This document shows positions 1 through 5,478 of a stretch of DNA of 5,479 bases, in pieces. The position numbers and the translations under genes were made by a program. This DNA comes from DASXTS01 sp036505275. Lineage in GTDB: Bacteria; Actinomycetota; Actinomycetes; Mycobacteriales; Pseudonocardiaceae. The notes under the pieces were generated by a model. That model searched no databases, was not told where the DNA came from, and was given only the letters and a program-made list of their open reading frames with translations. The first letter of the stretch is position 1. Each line of letters opens with the position of its first letter. The DNA lies in NCBI GenBank assembly GCA_036505275.1, contig DASXTS010000386.1, forward strand, positions 1-5,479, written 5' to 3'.

Positions 1-2
1 CC

Positions 3-382
3 GCCGCGTGGGGCGCCTCCGCCGGCGGGATGGTCGCCCAGCGGCTGGTCCGACGCGGCCCCGACTGGGTCGGCGCGCTGATCCTGGCAAACACCTTCGC
101 CGCCTCCCCCGCTCGGCCGGCAAGGCAACCAGGCAGCTGCGACTGCTCCAACTACTCCCGATGACCCAGTCCCACCCCTGCCGCGTTCCTCTGCAAGCTG
201 GCCGGCTTGGACGGCCAAGAACGAGCGTTCTGACATGGCGCGCGTACCTGGAGGAGACGTTCCTGTCCGACGCCACGGCGGCCACCATCAAGCTGACCAG
301 GCTCGGCTGGATTTCGACTGCCGTCGTCACTTGGCCGTGGCGGGTCCTGGGCTGCCACGTCGCGCGGATGCTGGGAGCCTGA
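3..382 (+). pseudogene. alpha/beta hydrolase, 3' remnant, multiply frameshifted
   Basis: The window opens inside a gene in frame 3. It reads WGASAGGMVAQRLVRRGPDW and then VGALILANTFAAS. GASAG is the GxSxG nucleophile elbow of the alpha/beta hydrolase fold, and the following helix and 'LILANTF' strand are typical of that superfamily. The frame then breaks repeatedly. The helix-like RQLRLLQLLP (near 130-160) is in frame 2, KLAGLDGQERAF (195-230) is back in frame 3 and runs into TGA at 231-233, and WRAYLEETFLSDAT resumes in frame 2 at 236. A later stretch, TWPWRVLG (about 329-352, frame 2), resembles the strand before the catalytic acid, but no clear Asp/His follows before the stop at 380-382. 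The start lies upstream of the window. The gene is probably dead. The substrate cannot be told; the family call is firm only for the first 40 residues. Confidence 0.6.
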
Positions 383-413
383 AGGACTCCACGGCGGCGA
401 GGCTCGGTAAAGC

Positions 414-695
414 GTGCTGTGCGCGCCCTCGAGATCAACCGACCTGGTGCGAGATGGCGCCCAGGCCGGCAGCCCGCCAGCCCGCCAGCCGTCTGGGGTA
501 GTCAGACATGCTGGCCGAACGTACGTTCGATGGCATGACCAGTCGGGCACGTGGATACCACGAGCGCGAGAAGCAGGAGCAAGCCAAGCGATCACAACCC
601 CCGCCCAGCTCGACCATCTCGTCGAGGTCGTCCGTCGCGTGGTCGGCGACGAGATCGCCGCGCAGTACCGGGCGCTACACGAGGCCGTGCGGTGA
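414..695 (+). CDS. hypothetical small protein, doubtful 5' end
   Basis: This is an open frame from a GTG at 414 to TGA at 693-695 (93 aa), family not recognised. The C-terminal third (about 594-695), containing TPAQLDHLVEVVRRVVGDEI and ending AAQYRALHEAVR, has strongly G/C third positions and looks like a real amphipathic helix. The middle (YVRWHDQSGTWIP and the residues after it) has many A/T third positions, and the N-terminal 30 residues look non-coding. No Shine-Dalgarno sequence sits before 414 or before the in-frame GTG at 447. It may be the tail of a longer gene that has lost its 5' part, as the neighbouring hydrolase has decayed. An inverted repeat lies 20 bases beyond the stop. Confidence 0.35.
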   Translation: MLCAPSRSTDLVRDGAQAGSPPARQPSGVVRHAGRTYVRWHDQSGTWIPRAREAGASQAITTPAQLDHLVEVVRRVVGDEIAAQYRALHEAVR

Positions 696-715
696 CAACG
701 GTCCGTCGGCCGCAT

Positions 716-743
716 CTGTTGGATTGCAGGTTGAACCCAACAG
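716..743 (+). repeat. 7-bp inverted repeat, terminator-like
   Basis: CTGTTGG (716-722) and CCAACAG (737-743) are perfect complements around a 14-base loop. The loop itself contains GGTTGAACC. The repeat begins 20 bases after the stop of the reading frame at 414-695, which suits a transcript-end hairpin. No T tract follows, so an intrinsic terminator is not established. Confidence 0.3.
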
Positions 744-910
744 CCGGTGCCGTCGTACACAGGTTGTTGCGCCATGTCCTCGGCTGGAGTGCTGATGGTT
801 CGTGCGGCGTATCCGGTCCGCCTGATCGCCGAAAGCTGTCGCAGGCGCCATTGTCGGCCGCAGTTCGCGATAGCCACGGGGCTGCGCAGCGGAAGGGCAA
901 GGTTTCGGAC

Positions 911-1348
911 ATGTCATCGGAGCTTCGAGCAACTGGTTCGGACAGGGCGGGCACCGCCGGCCGCGGGCAGCGCTCATTTATGGCGTGGCAGCTGCTTAGC
1001 GCCCTCTTCCTGCTGGCGATGGGCGGGATCCACCTCTACCTCGCCGTCACCGGCGTCGGCGGCCAGCTCGGCGTGCTGTTTAAGCTCAACGCGGTCGGCG
1101 CGCTCGTGCTGGCAATCGCGATGGTCGTCCTTCGACGGCGGCTCCTGCAGCTGGCAAGCGTGCTGAGCCTGCTGTTTATGGTGGGCACGTTGCTTGCGCT
1201 GGTACTCGCGTTGACCGTCGGGCTCTTCGGTATCCGCGAGACTCTGGACGGCCGGCTGGTGCCGACCACACTGGTCGTGGAGTCGGTCGGCACGGTCGTT
1301 CTCGTGGTGACCACCGTGCTCCTGTTCCGGCCTCGACGCGCCGCCTGA
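911..1348 (+). CDS. four-helix integral membrane protein, function unknown
   Basis: This encodes 145 aa from ATG 911 to TGA 1346-1348. The start is chosen because AAGG at 899-902 lies 8 bases upstream and high G/C third positions set in here; ATG 980 (Met24) is a weaker alternative. The first 23 residues are polar and probably cytoplasmic. Four hydrophobic segments follow: about 26-46 (WQLLSALFLLAMGGIHLYLAV), 53-73, 80-107 and 117-139. RRR at 75-77 sits between segments 2 and 3 and RPRRA closes the C-terminus, so the positive-inside rule puts both termini in the cytoplasm. TM1 contains a GGIH motif, the only potentially functional polar residue in a helix. No catalytic or transport signature is visible. 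It seems monocistronic, with a decayed gene upstream and no gene for more than 500 bases downstream. The gene appears intact; I do not recognise a family. Confidence 0.8.
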   Translation: MSSELRATGSDRAGTAGRGQRSFMAWQLLSALFLLAMGGIHLYLAVTGVGGQLGVLFKLNAVGALVLAIAMVVLRRRLLQLASVLSLLFMVGTLLALVLALTVGLFGIRETLDGRLVPTTLVVESVGTVVLVVTTVLLFRPRRAA

Positions 1349-1912
1349 CGCCTCTTCGGCGCAGAGTGCGTGGATCTAGCCTGGGACCGGAAAGTTCTGC
1401 AAGAAGCGGACCGGCAGTCGCGTACCGCCGTGCGGCATGCTCCTGATCAATATCACGCGGTCAGGCACGCGGCGAATCCGCCGACCATGGCAAGAGGTGA
1501 TGGGCTTGGCATTGCAGTCACAACCACTGCAGTCGTGACTCAAGCCCGGGGCGGCGGTCGTCGGCGTCGCCGGTCACCACTGGCGCGACCTCAAATACCG
1601 GCGTCAAAGACCGCAACCTCGGCCGCGTCCCGCGGCCATCACCTCCATAACGCCACCTTTCGCAATGGGTCGGCGGTCTCCCAGGCCGCCCCTGTCAGCG
1701 AGGCTAGTTCCTGCCGATGTAACAGGGAATGCCTTGAACCACATAACACAGCGTGCAACCGGCGGCAGGTCGCCGAGACGCCTTTAGCCTTCAGTCGTAC
1801 CGCTTGCACACGTTTGCAACTTCAAAGAGCACGGGCGGGGATCCGAATCCGCGAGCTGACCGATTATGAGATTGCCAGGAGCCGCTACCTGTCGCCTCCA
1901 CCAGCACCTACA
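1349..1912. other. long stretch without a supportable gene
   Basis: A frame is open on the + strand from a GTG at 1370 to the amber codon at 1931-1933. Its translation (rich in Arg, Ala, Thr and His, with scattered Cys) has no domain, no signal peptide and many A/T third positions, so it is not called as a gene. The minus strand is no better. The visible structures are the imperfect palindrome at 1502-1547 and a drop in G+C towards 1730-1890. The stretch probably contains the erased 5' part of the propeller gene that follows, or a rearrangement junction. Confidence 0.45.
1502..1547. repeat. imperfect palindrome with nested direct repeat
   Basis: The outer arms GGGCTTG (1502-1508) and CAAGCCC (1541-1547) pair perfectly. 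The inner arms GTCAC (1517-1521) and GTGAC (1535-1539) also pair, with an asymmetric internal loop between the two stems. TGCAGTC occurs twice in direct orientation, at 1513-1519 and 1528-1534. The element lies in non-coding DNA. It could be an operator, the trace of a mobile-element end, or a folded RNA; nothing distinguishes these. Confidence 0.4.
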
Positions 1913-1990
1913 GACATGTACGTGATCGACTAGCACGGCTCGACCGCCGTCCGGCTGACCACCGACCCGGCGATCGATTCGTTTCCCGCC
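1913..1990 (+). pseudogene. detached propeller blade piece with in-frame amber codon
   Basis: In the same frame as the propeller gene that follows, bases 1913-1930 read DMYVID. This is the third-strand motif of a PD40 blade (compare DLYVIN, ELYVMD and NVYMMA further on). A TAG at 1931-1933 comes next, and then HGSTAVRLTTDPAIDSFPA leads directly into the first intact blade. The residues on both sides match the blade consensus 'YVID-x-DGSTxVRLT', so the stop sits inside an originally continuous reading frame. Upstream of DMYVID the match ends abruptly (SPPPAPT), and no earlier strand of this blade or signal peptide is seen. Confidence 0.6.
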
Positions 1991-2785
1991 GTGTCACCCA
2001 ATGGCAAGGAAATCGTGTTCGTCAGTACGCGTGATATGGCGGAGTTCCCCAACCCGGAGGGCGACTTCGAGCTGTACGTGATGGACATCGCCGACGACGA
2101 CGGTGACGGCAACGACCACCTTCGCCGGCTCACCGACAACACGGCCACCGAGGCCGGCCCGGCCTGGTCGCCCGGCGGCAAGAAGATCGCCTTCAGCAGC
2201 ACGCTCGACGGCGATGGCGACGTCTACCTGCTGGAGGCCGACGGGCCCGACACCCCGGTCACCCTCACCAACGAGGCACCCGGACAGCCGGCGCGGTTCG
2301 ATGGCCAGCCGGTCTTCTCCCCGGACGGCACCAGGATCGCATTCCTCAGCGTCCGCGACGGCAACAACAACGTCTACATGATGGCTGCCGACGGCACCGA
2401 TCCGACCCGAATCACCAGCAGCCCGGCCAGCGACTCGCAGCCCGAGTTCTCGCCGGACGGGACCAGGCTGGCGTTCACCAGCAACCGCGACGGCGACCTC
2501 GATCTGTATGTCATCAACGCCCTACCCGAAGGCCTCAACAACCCGGCCGTCAACCTGACCGATGCCATCCGCACCAGCAGCGGCGCGGTGACCAATGATC
2601 GCTGGCCCGCCTGGTCGCCAGATGGCACCAAGCTCGCCTTCTGGGCCGGCACCGGCGCTGGACTTGCCGACGGTGAGATTTACAGCATCAACACCGACGG
2701 CACCAACCCGACCAACCTCACCAACAGCGCAACCGGCGACATCACGCCCGACTGGGGTCCCAGGCCAACCAAGCAGCCACGCTAG
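1991..2785 (+). CDS. TolB-like PD40 beta-propeller protein, 5'-truncated
   Basis: This is a 264-codon frame from GTG 1991 to TAG 2783-2785. It carries five PD40/WD40-like blades with the signature P-x-[WF]-SPDGT-[KR]-[IL]-AF followed by [LIV]Y-x-[IVM]: residues 2-31, 57-82, 107-132, 151-176 and 206-235. The tail DITPDWGP (250-257) is a typical closing half-repeat. Many Asp/Asn-rich turns (RDGDLDLY, RDGNNNVY, DGDGDVY) could bind calcium, by analogy only. TolB-type propellers are usually exported and bind proteins or glycans, and six blades are usual. This one is about a blade short and has no signal peptide. GTG 1991 has no Shine-Dalgarno site and would start mid-blade, just after DSFPA, so it is probably not the ancestral start. 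Third positions are strongly G/C throughout, with no internal stop, which implies recent truncation or readthrough of the amber codon at 1931. Domain identity is secure; expression is doubtful. Confidence 0.75.
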   Translation: MSPNGKEIVFVSTRDMAEFPNPEGDFELYVMDIADDDGDGNDHLRRLTDNTATEAGPAWSPGGKKIAFSSTLDGDGDVYLLEADGPDTPVTLTNEAPGQPARFDGQPVFSPDGTRIAFLSVRDGNNNVYMMAADGTDPTRITSSPASDSQPEFSPDGTRLAFTSNRDGDLDLYVINALPEGLNNPAVNLTDAIRTSSGAVTNDRWPAWSPDGTKLAFWAGTGAGLADGEIYSINTDGTNPTNLTNSATGDITPDWGPRPTKQPR

Positions 2786-2854
2786 GCCAACGAACACCTT
2801 CACCCGAGCTTTCGGCCACCACGGTCGCCAGCCTCGGTGCCGCCACGTAGCGGA

Positions 2855-3159
2855 TCAGGTCTGTCGAGCACGGGCGACCTCGACCAGCCAGTGTTTGATA
2901 CCGGGCGCAGCGCCGACCACTGGGTTCAGCCGAGGGGTGTGCTCCAGGCCGGCCACGTCGTTCGCCAAGGCCGAGCAGGCTGCCTCTTCATCACCTCTAT
3001 GGCCGTCCACGAGCGCACGAAGGTTGCGGCCACCGTCACGATGGTGCGTGACTCACCGTGCCGCAGGCCGTAGCGTTCCGCCGCTGGCTCATTGCGTGCT
3101 GGCCAGGCCAACGACCGATCCTCGGTGTCCGACTCCCAGCGGTGCACCAGGGGAAGCAC
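2855..3159 (-). pseudogene. frameshifted gene remnant, family unknown
   Basis: Two minus-strand frames join into one plausible protein. The upstream part starts at ATG 3159 and reads LVHRWESDTEDRSLAWPARN and later YGLRHGESRTIVTVAATFV, with G/C third positions to about 2990. The downstream part, in the next frame (open from 3052, stop at 2855-2857), reads DEEAACSALANDVAGLEHTP and ends GIKHWLVEVARARQT, with G/C third positions from about 2985 on. The switch of coding signal near 2985-3010 implies a frameshift. No domain is recognised and no catalytic motif is visible. The start at 3159 has no clear ribosome binding site, and the original gene may have begun further right, under what is now the terminator at 3166-3198. 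It lies tail-to-tail with the propeller gene. It could be a degraded accessory gene of any class. Confidence 0.4.
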
Positions 3160-3165
3160 TCGCAG

Positions 3166-3198
3166 AAAAATGAACCCCCCGCCTGGGCGGGGGGTTCA
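3166..3198 (-). terminator. intrinsic terminator of the secreted-protein gene
   Basis: TGAACCCCCCGCC (3171-3183) and GGCGGGGGGTTCA (3186-3198) form a perfect 13-bp stem; the two-base centre means the real loop opens a few pairs. Read on the minus strand, the stem is followed by five T (A tract at 3166-3170). It lies 37 bases past the stop codon at 3236-3238, the usual position for an intrinsic terminator. The other direction lacks a T tract, so it acts mainly on leftward transcripts. Confidence 0.85.
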
Positions 3199-3235
3199 CC
3201 GATGAATGGCTGAGACGCTCCGCCTTAAGCTGGGG

Positions 3236-3754
3236 CTACTTCGCAGGCCGGAAGGCGACCTGGATCTGGATGGCAACGCCGGGGGGTGGCGTCATCCCGA
3301 TGATGTCGCTGGTGCTGTAGTGGCCCGGCGTCGCGGGGATCCCGGTGTCGAGGTGAGTGATGTCGAACGTCACCTTGTCGCCCCTGAAGGTGTCGGTCTC
3401 CTCGCCGCTGACGAAGAACGTTTGTGGCCCTGCGGAGCCTGCTTCGATGGTCCAGCTCTCGATCTCGACCGAGATGTGAACGGCTCCGGCGAAGCCACCG
3501 CCGCCGACCGTGTGACTGCAGCCGGCGAGCTCGGCATCACCCCACGTCAGCGTCCCGTCGGCGGAGCGGTCGAACTCCACCCAACCCCAGAAGCCGCCGA
3601 GTTCGTCCCCACAGACATCTGGGTTGTTGCAGTTGAAGGACAGGCCGACCTGCCACATGTCGTGGTCCGCACCGCCCCCGTAGGCACTTGCCGGCGAGGC
3701 ACTCAGCCCCAACGCGGCCGCGGCCGCGGCCAAGAGCACCAGCAACCTTCGCAT
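3236..3754 (-). CDS. small secreted protein of unknown function
   Basis: This encodes 172 aa. ATG 3754 is chosen over an upstream in-frame GTG at 3817 because GGGAGGGAG (3769-3761) lies 6 bases before it and a complete Sec signal peptide begins here: MRR, a hydrophobic Leu/Ala core (residues 4-17), and a cleavage site ASPASA|YGG after residue 24. The mature protein (about 148 aa) is Gly- and acidic-rich, with aromatic-Gly motifs (GGFWGWVEF at 53-61) and three Cys (42, 48, 79); Cys42 and Cys48 could form a disulfide. The C-terminal half (HISVEIESWTI, QTFFVSGEETDTF, VAIQIQVAF) alternates hydrophobic and polar residues, suggesting a beta-sandwich. There is no LPXTG motif and no C-terminal membrane anchor, so release from the cell is likely. 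It forms its own transcription unit, with a terminator at 3166-3198 and a hairpin upstream. The gene is intact among decayed neighbours. I recall similar unnamed secreted proteins in actinobacteria but cannot assign a family. Confidence 0.88.
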   Translation of the reverse strand: MRRLLVLLAAAAAALGLSASPASAYGGGADHDMWQVGLSFNCNNPDVCGDELGGFWGWVEFDRSADGTLTWGDAELAGCSHTVGGGGFAGAVHISVEIESWTIEAGSAGPQTFFVSGEETDTFRGDKVTFDITHLDTGIPATPGHYSTSDIIGMTPPPGVAIQIQVAFRPAK

Positions 3755-3760
3755 GATTAT

Positions 3761-3769
3761 CTCCCTCCC
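3761..3769 (-). promoter_or_regulatory. strong ribosome binding site of the secreted protein
   Basis: On the minus strand GGGAGGGAG precedes ATG 3754 with a 6-base spacer (GATAATC overlaps its end). It is an extended Shine-Dalgarno sequence and fixes the start at 3754 rather than GTG 3817. Confidence 0.8.
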
Positions 3770-3799
3770 GATCGTTTTGCACCCCCGACTAATGCACAA

Positions 3800-3824
3800 G
3801 CCCGCCAACGGAACCACGGCGGGC
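3800..3824 (-). repeat. 7-bp inverted repeat upstream of the secreted-protein gene
   Basis: GCCCGCC (3800-3806) and GGCGGGC (3818-3824) are perfect complements separated by 11 bases, 46 bases before the start codon at 3754. It could be an operator at the promoter or a hairpin in the leader of the mRNA. I do not see a convincing -35/-10 pair, so the transcription start cannot be placed. Confidence 0.35.
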
Positions 3825-4089
3825 GCTTGGCGTCAATGGGTCGGCACGAGTGATTGAGTTCGGTTGCGCGTTGCTGCGGGTCGGTCACGAGTGGTCATCG
3901 TTCCGCATGCTCGGTGTGTAACGCATCATGCTCCGCGCAGGTACGTAGGGCTATGAGACTTCGACCTCCTGCGCGGCGATTACCACGGTAAGATGAGCGG
4001 GACGGTCGCCACACCGATCGCGGTGCGCGCTTATCGGGTTCTTCCATGAAATCGAAGTCTGGCCTGGAGCGAATCGAACCTGGCGACCT
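3825..4089. other. intergenic stretch, no supportable gene
   Basis: No frame on either strand shows sustained G/C third positions. A short minus-strand tail reading RPAHLTVVIAAQEVEVS ends in a TAG near 3951 and could be a gene end, but it has no identifiable beginning. The region should contain the promoter of the secreted-protein gene at its left edge. Confidence 0.4.
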
Positions 4090-4170
4090 GATTTCGTACT
4101 TCTGCGAGGGCGACAGGAACCGCTTCGAGCGCCGGCCGGCACGGTCGGTCCCACGGTCGAGTTCGGACAT
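4090..4170 (-). pseudogene. transposase (IS, orfA-like) 5' stump
   Basis: From ATG 4170 on the minus strand the frame reads MSELDRGTDRAGRRSKRFLS and PSQKYEI. I recognise RFLSPSQKYEI as the start of a helix-turn-helix transposase protein common in actinobacteria, in which it normally continues into 'W-x-x-L' and a recognition helix. Here the match stops after Ile27 (4090-4092); the frame runs on to 3895 with unrelated, Arg/Ser-rich residues. An AGGA Shine-Dalgarno motif lies 7 bases before the ATG, so the translation start is preserved. Only about 27 codons remain, so it cannot be functional. No terminal inverted repeats or target duplication are seen. The family call rests on one short motif from memory. 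Confidence 0.5.
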
Positions 4171-4310
4171 GATCAGATCCTGCGAGAGAGGTTCGACGGC
4201 CGGCAGGCCGACAGCGCGCGGCGCCGCCAGCGCGCCGGCGACCGGTCCGGCCAGATGCCCGGCCTGGGTGAGGCGGTGCTGTCAGTCGTCGGATGCGGCG
4301 GCCGGCCGGT
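4171..4310. other. GC-rich gap after the anti-sigma gene
   Basis: This is short, very GC-rich sequence between the anti-sigma stop and the transposase stump. It contains the AGGA site serving the ATG at 4170 and several GGCCGGC and GGCGCC palindromes. None has a T tract, so I do not call a terminator for the sigma operon. Confidence 0.4.
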
Positions 4311-5015
4311 TCAGGTGAGGTCAAGCGTGGTGGCGACCTGCCAGACGAGGCGTTCGTCCTCGCCAAGGATGAGCACCGTGTGCGGGCTGCGGGAGCAGAG
4401 CACGACCACTCCGTAGTGGCGGGTGACGGCGGCGCCGGTGGGGCCGTTGGGCTGGTCGGCCCGGACGGGCATGGGGAACGGCTGGTCGCTGAGATAGACC
4501 AGCAGCCGTCGTCCGGTGCCGTCGCGGTAGGCGTAGCCGGTGACCGGTTGGCCGGCGAGATAACCGGTGCCGGCGCCGGTCTCGGCCAGCCGCAGCGCGG
4601 ACAGGTCCGGCCCGGCGCGTTGCGGGATCTCCGAGCCCGGCAGCCGGTCGTCGCGGTAGCCGGCGACCGCGACGGCGATCGGCAGGGGCTGGTCGGTCGG
4701 CCCGAACGCGCGCACGATGACCGCCGTGGTGATCGCAGCGACGACGACGATGGCGGCGGCGACCAGAACCCGGGTGCGGGGGCGGCGGCGGGCCGGCGGC
4801 TCGGCGGCGACCGCGGCGAACACCCGCTCGCGCAGCGGCGCCGGCGCGGGCTCGCGGGCCTGCTCGGCCAGGGCCCGGCCGCGCCGCCCGGCGTCGAGCT
4901 CGGCCCAGCACCGGTTGCAGGTGAGCAGGTGCGCCTCGAACATCTCCCGGTCGGCGGCGGGCAACTCCCCGGACAGGTACGCCCCGATCGTCGCGTCATC
5001 GTGGTCATGCCTCAC
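4311..5015 (-). CDS. ZAS-type transmembrane anti-sigma factor
   Basis: This encodes 234 aa. It probably binds and holds the co-encoded ECF sigma factor at the membrane and releases it on an envelope signal. The N-terminal cytoplasmic domain has the H-x3-C-x2-C motif of zinc-binding anti-sigma (zf-HC2/ZAS) proteins: His29, Cys33, Cys36 in EAHLLTCNRCWAEL, after the usual YLSGELP helix. An Ala/Pro-rich linker ends in RRRPRTR and leads into one membrane helix (about 83-102). About 130 residues then lie outside the cell, ending GEDERLVWQVATTLDLT; they contain one Cys and no recognised sensor domain. The start is GTG 5015, with AGGGGG at 5030-5025 (9-base spacer). The nearby ATG at 5008 is in another frame. 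It overlaps the sigma gene by 11 bases, indicating translational coupling. The gene is intact, with no obvious terminator after it. Confidence 0.88.
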   Translation of the reverse strand: MRHDHDDATIGAYLSGELPAADREMFEAHLLTCNRCWAELDAGRRGRALAEQAREPAPAPLRERVFAAVAAEPPARRRPRTRVLVAAAIVVVAAITTAVIVRAFGPTDQPLPIAVAVAGYRDDRLPGSEIPQRAGPDLSALRLAETGAGTGYLAGQPVTGYAYRDGTGRRLLVYLSDQPFPMPVRADQPNGPTGAAVTRHYGVVVLCSRSPHTVLILGEDERLVWQVATTLDLT

Positions 5016-5478
5016 CGGGTGCCACCCCCTGCTGCTGCAGCAACGCCGCCAGCCGCTTGTGCCCGCGGTGCACCCGGGCCAGTATCGTGCCCCGCGGCGT
5101 ACCGGTCATCGCCGCGACCTCGGCGGCGGTGAACCCGCACAGGTCCATCAGGGTGATCGCCTCCCGCTGGGCTGCGGGCAGTTGCCACAGCGCCCGATGC
5201 ACCTGCTCACGCACCGCGCCGCTGATCGCCTCGGCGGCCGTGTCCTGAGCGGAGGCAACCATGGTGCCGGGGTCAGGGTCGAGCACCTCGGCCGGGCGGG
5301 CGGCGGTGCGGCGCCAGCCGGCGCGGGCGATGTTGAGGCAGATGGTGGCCAGCCAGGCCCGCACGTCCTCGGGTGGCCGGCGGCGCCAGCCGTGCAGCGC
5401 CCGCAGGTAGGTCTCCTGCACCAGATCCTCGGCCTGCGAGCAGGACCGGGCCAGCCGCCTGGCCAGGTTGTAGACCAG
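5005..5478 (-). CDS. ECF RNA polymerase sigma factor, 5' end outside window
   Basis: The last 157 aa of an ECF (sigma-70 group IV) factor are present; the start lies to the right of the window. Region 2 is seen from its core: LARRLARSCSQAEDLVQETYL (the AEDLVQE-x-[YF]-L motif of 2.2, residues 16-25), then WLATICLNIARAGWRR (42-57), which matches the promoter-melting and -10 recognition part. A short linker (58-90) leads to region 4: LWQLPAAQREAITLMDLCGF, then the helix-turn-helix TAAEVAAMTGTPRGTILARV (117-136) and RGHKRLAALL for -35 recognition. No SnoaL or other C-terminal extension follows. It directs RNA polymerase to an unknown regulon when freed from the anti-sigma factor encoded directly downstream, with which it overlaps. 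The regulon and the ECF subgroup cannot be read from this window. Confidence 0.93.
   Translation of the reverse strand: MVYNLARRLARSCSQAEDLVQETYLRALHGWRRRPPEDVRAWLATICLNIARAGWRRTAARPAEVLDPDPGTMVASAQDTAAEAISGAVREQVHRALWQLPAAQREAITLMDLCGFTAAEVAAMTGTPRGTILARVHRGHKRLAALLQQQGVAPGEA

Noticed and set aside
468..495. Repeated CCCGCCAG units
   Set aside because: There are only about two copies in GC-rich sequence, too short to be a meaningful repeat or a CRISPR array.
1338..1362. GCGCCG/CGGCGC hairpin around the stop of the membrane-protein gene
   Set aside because: It has a six-bp stem overlapping the coding end, a 13-base loop and no T tract, so it is expected by chance at this G+C content.
1370..1933. 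A 187-codon open frame on the + strand
   Set aside because: It has no domain or ribosome binding site and poor third-position bias. It is open mostly because stops are rare in GC-rich DNA. Only its last six codons (DMYVID) are meaningful.
3206..3853. Open + strand frame opposite the secreted-protein gene
   Set aside because: The minus strand has a signal peptide, ribosome site and terminator, and this frame has none.
4060..4130. Possible tRNA or tRNA-derived attachment site on the minus strand, because GGTTCGATTC resembles a T-loop
   Set aside because: The flanking bases do not form a 5-bp T stem, no acceptor or anticodon stem fits, and part of the stretch is explained as the transposase stump.
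4031..5008. Long minus-strand frame across the anti-sigma gene, starting at an ATGA overlapping the sigma stop
   Set aside because: Its Pro/Arg/Ser/Thr-rich translation is the typical shadow of a GC-rich gene. The zinc-motif and membrane-helix frame is the real one.
4293..5132. Long + strand frame antisense to the sigma/anti-sigma pair
   Set aside because: Its Gly/Ala/Arg/Asp-rich translation mirrors the codon bias of the opposite strand and spans the junction of two well-supported genes.
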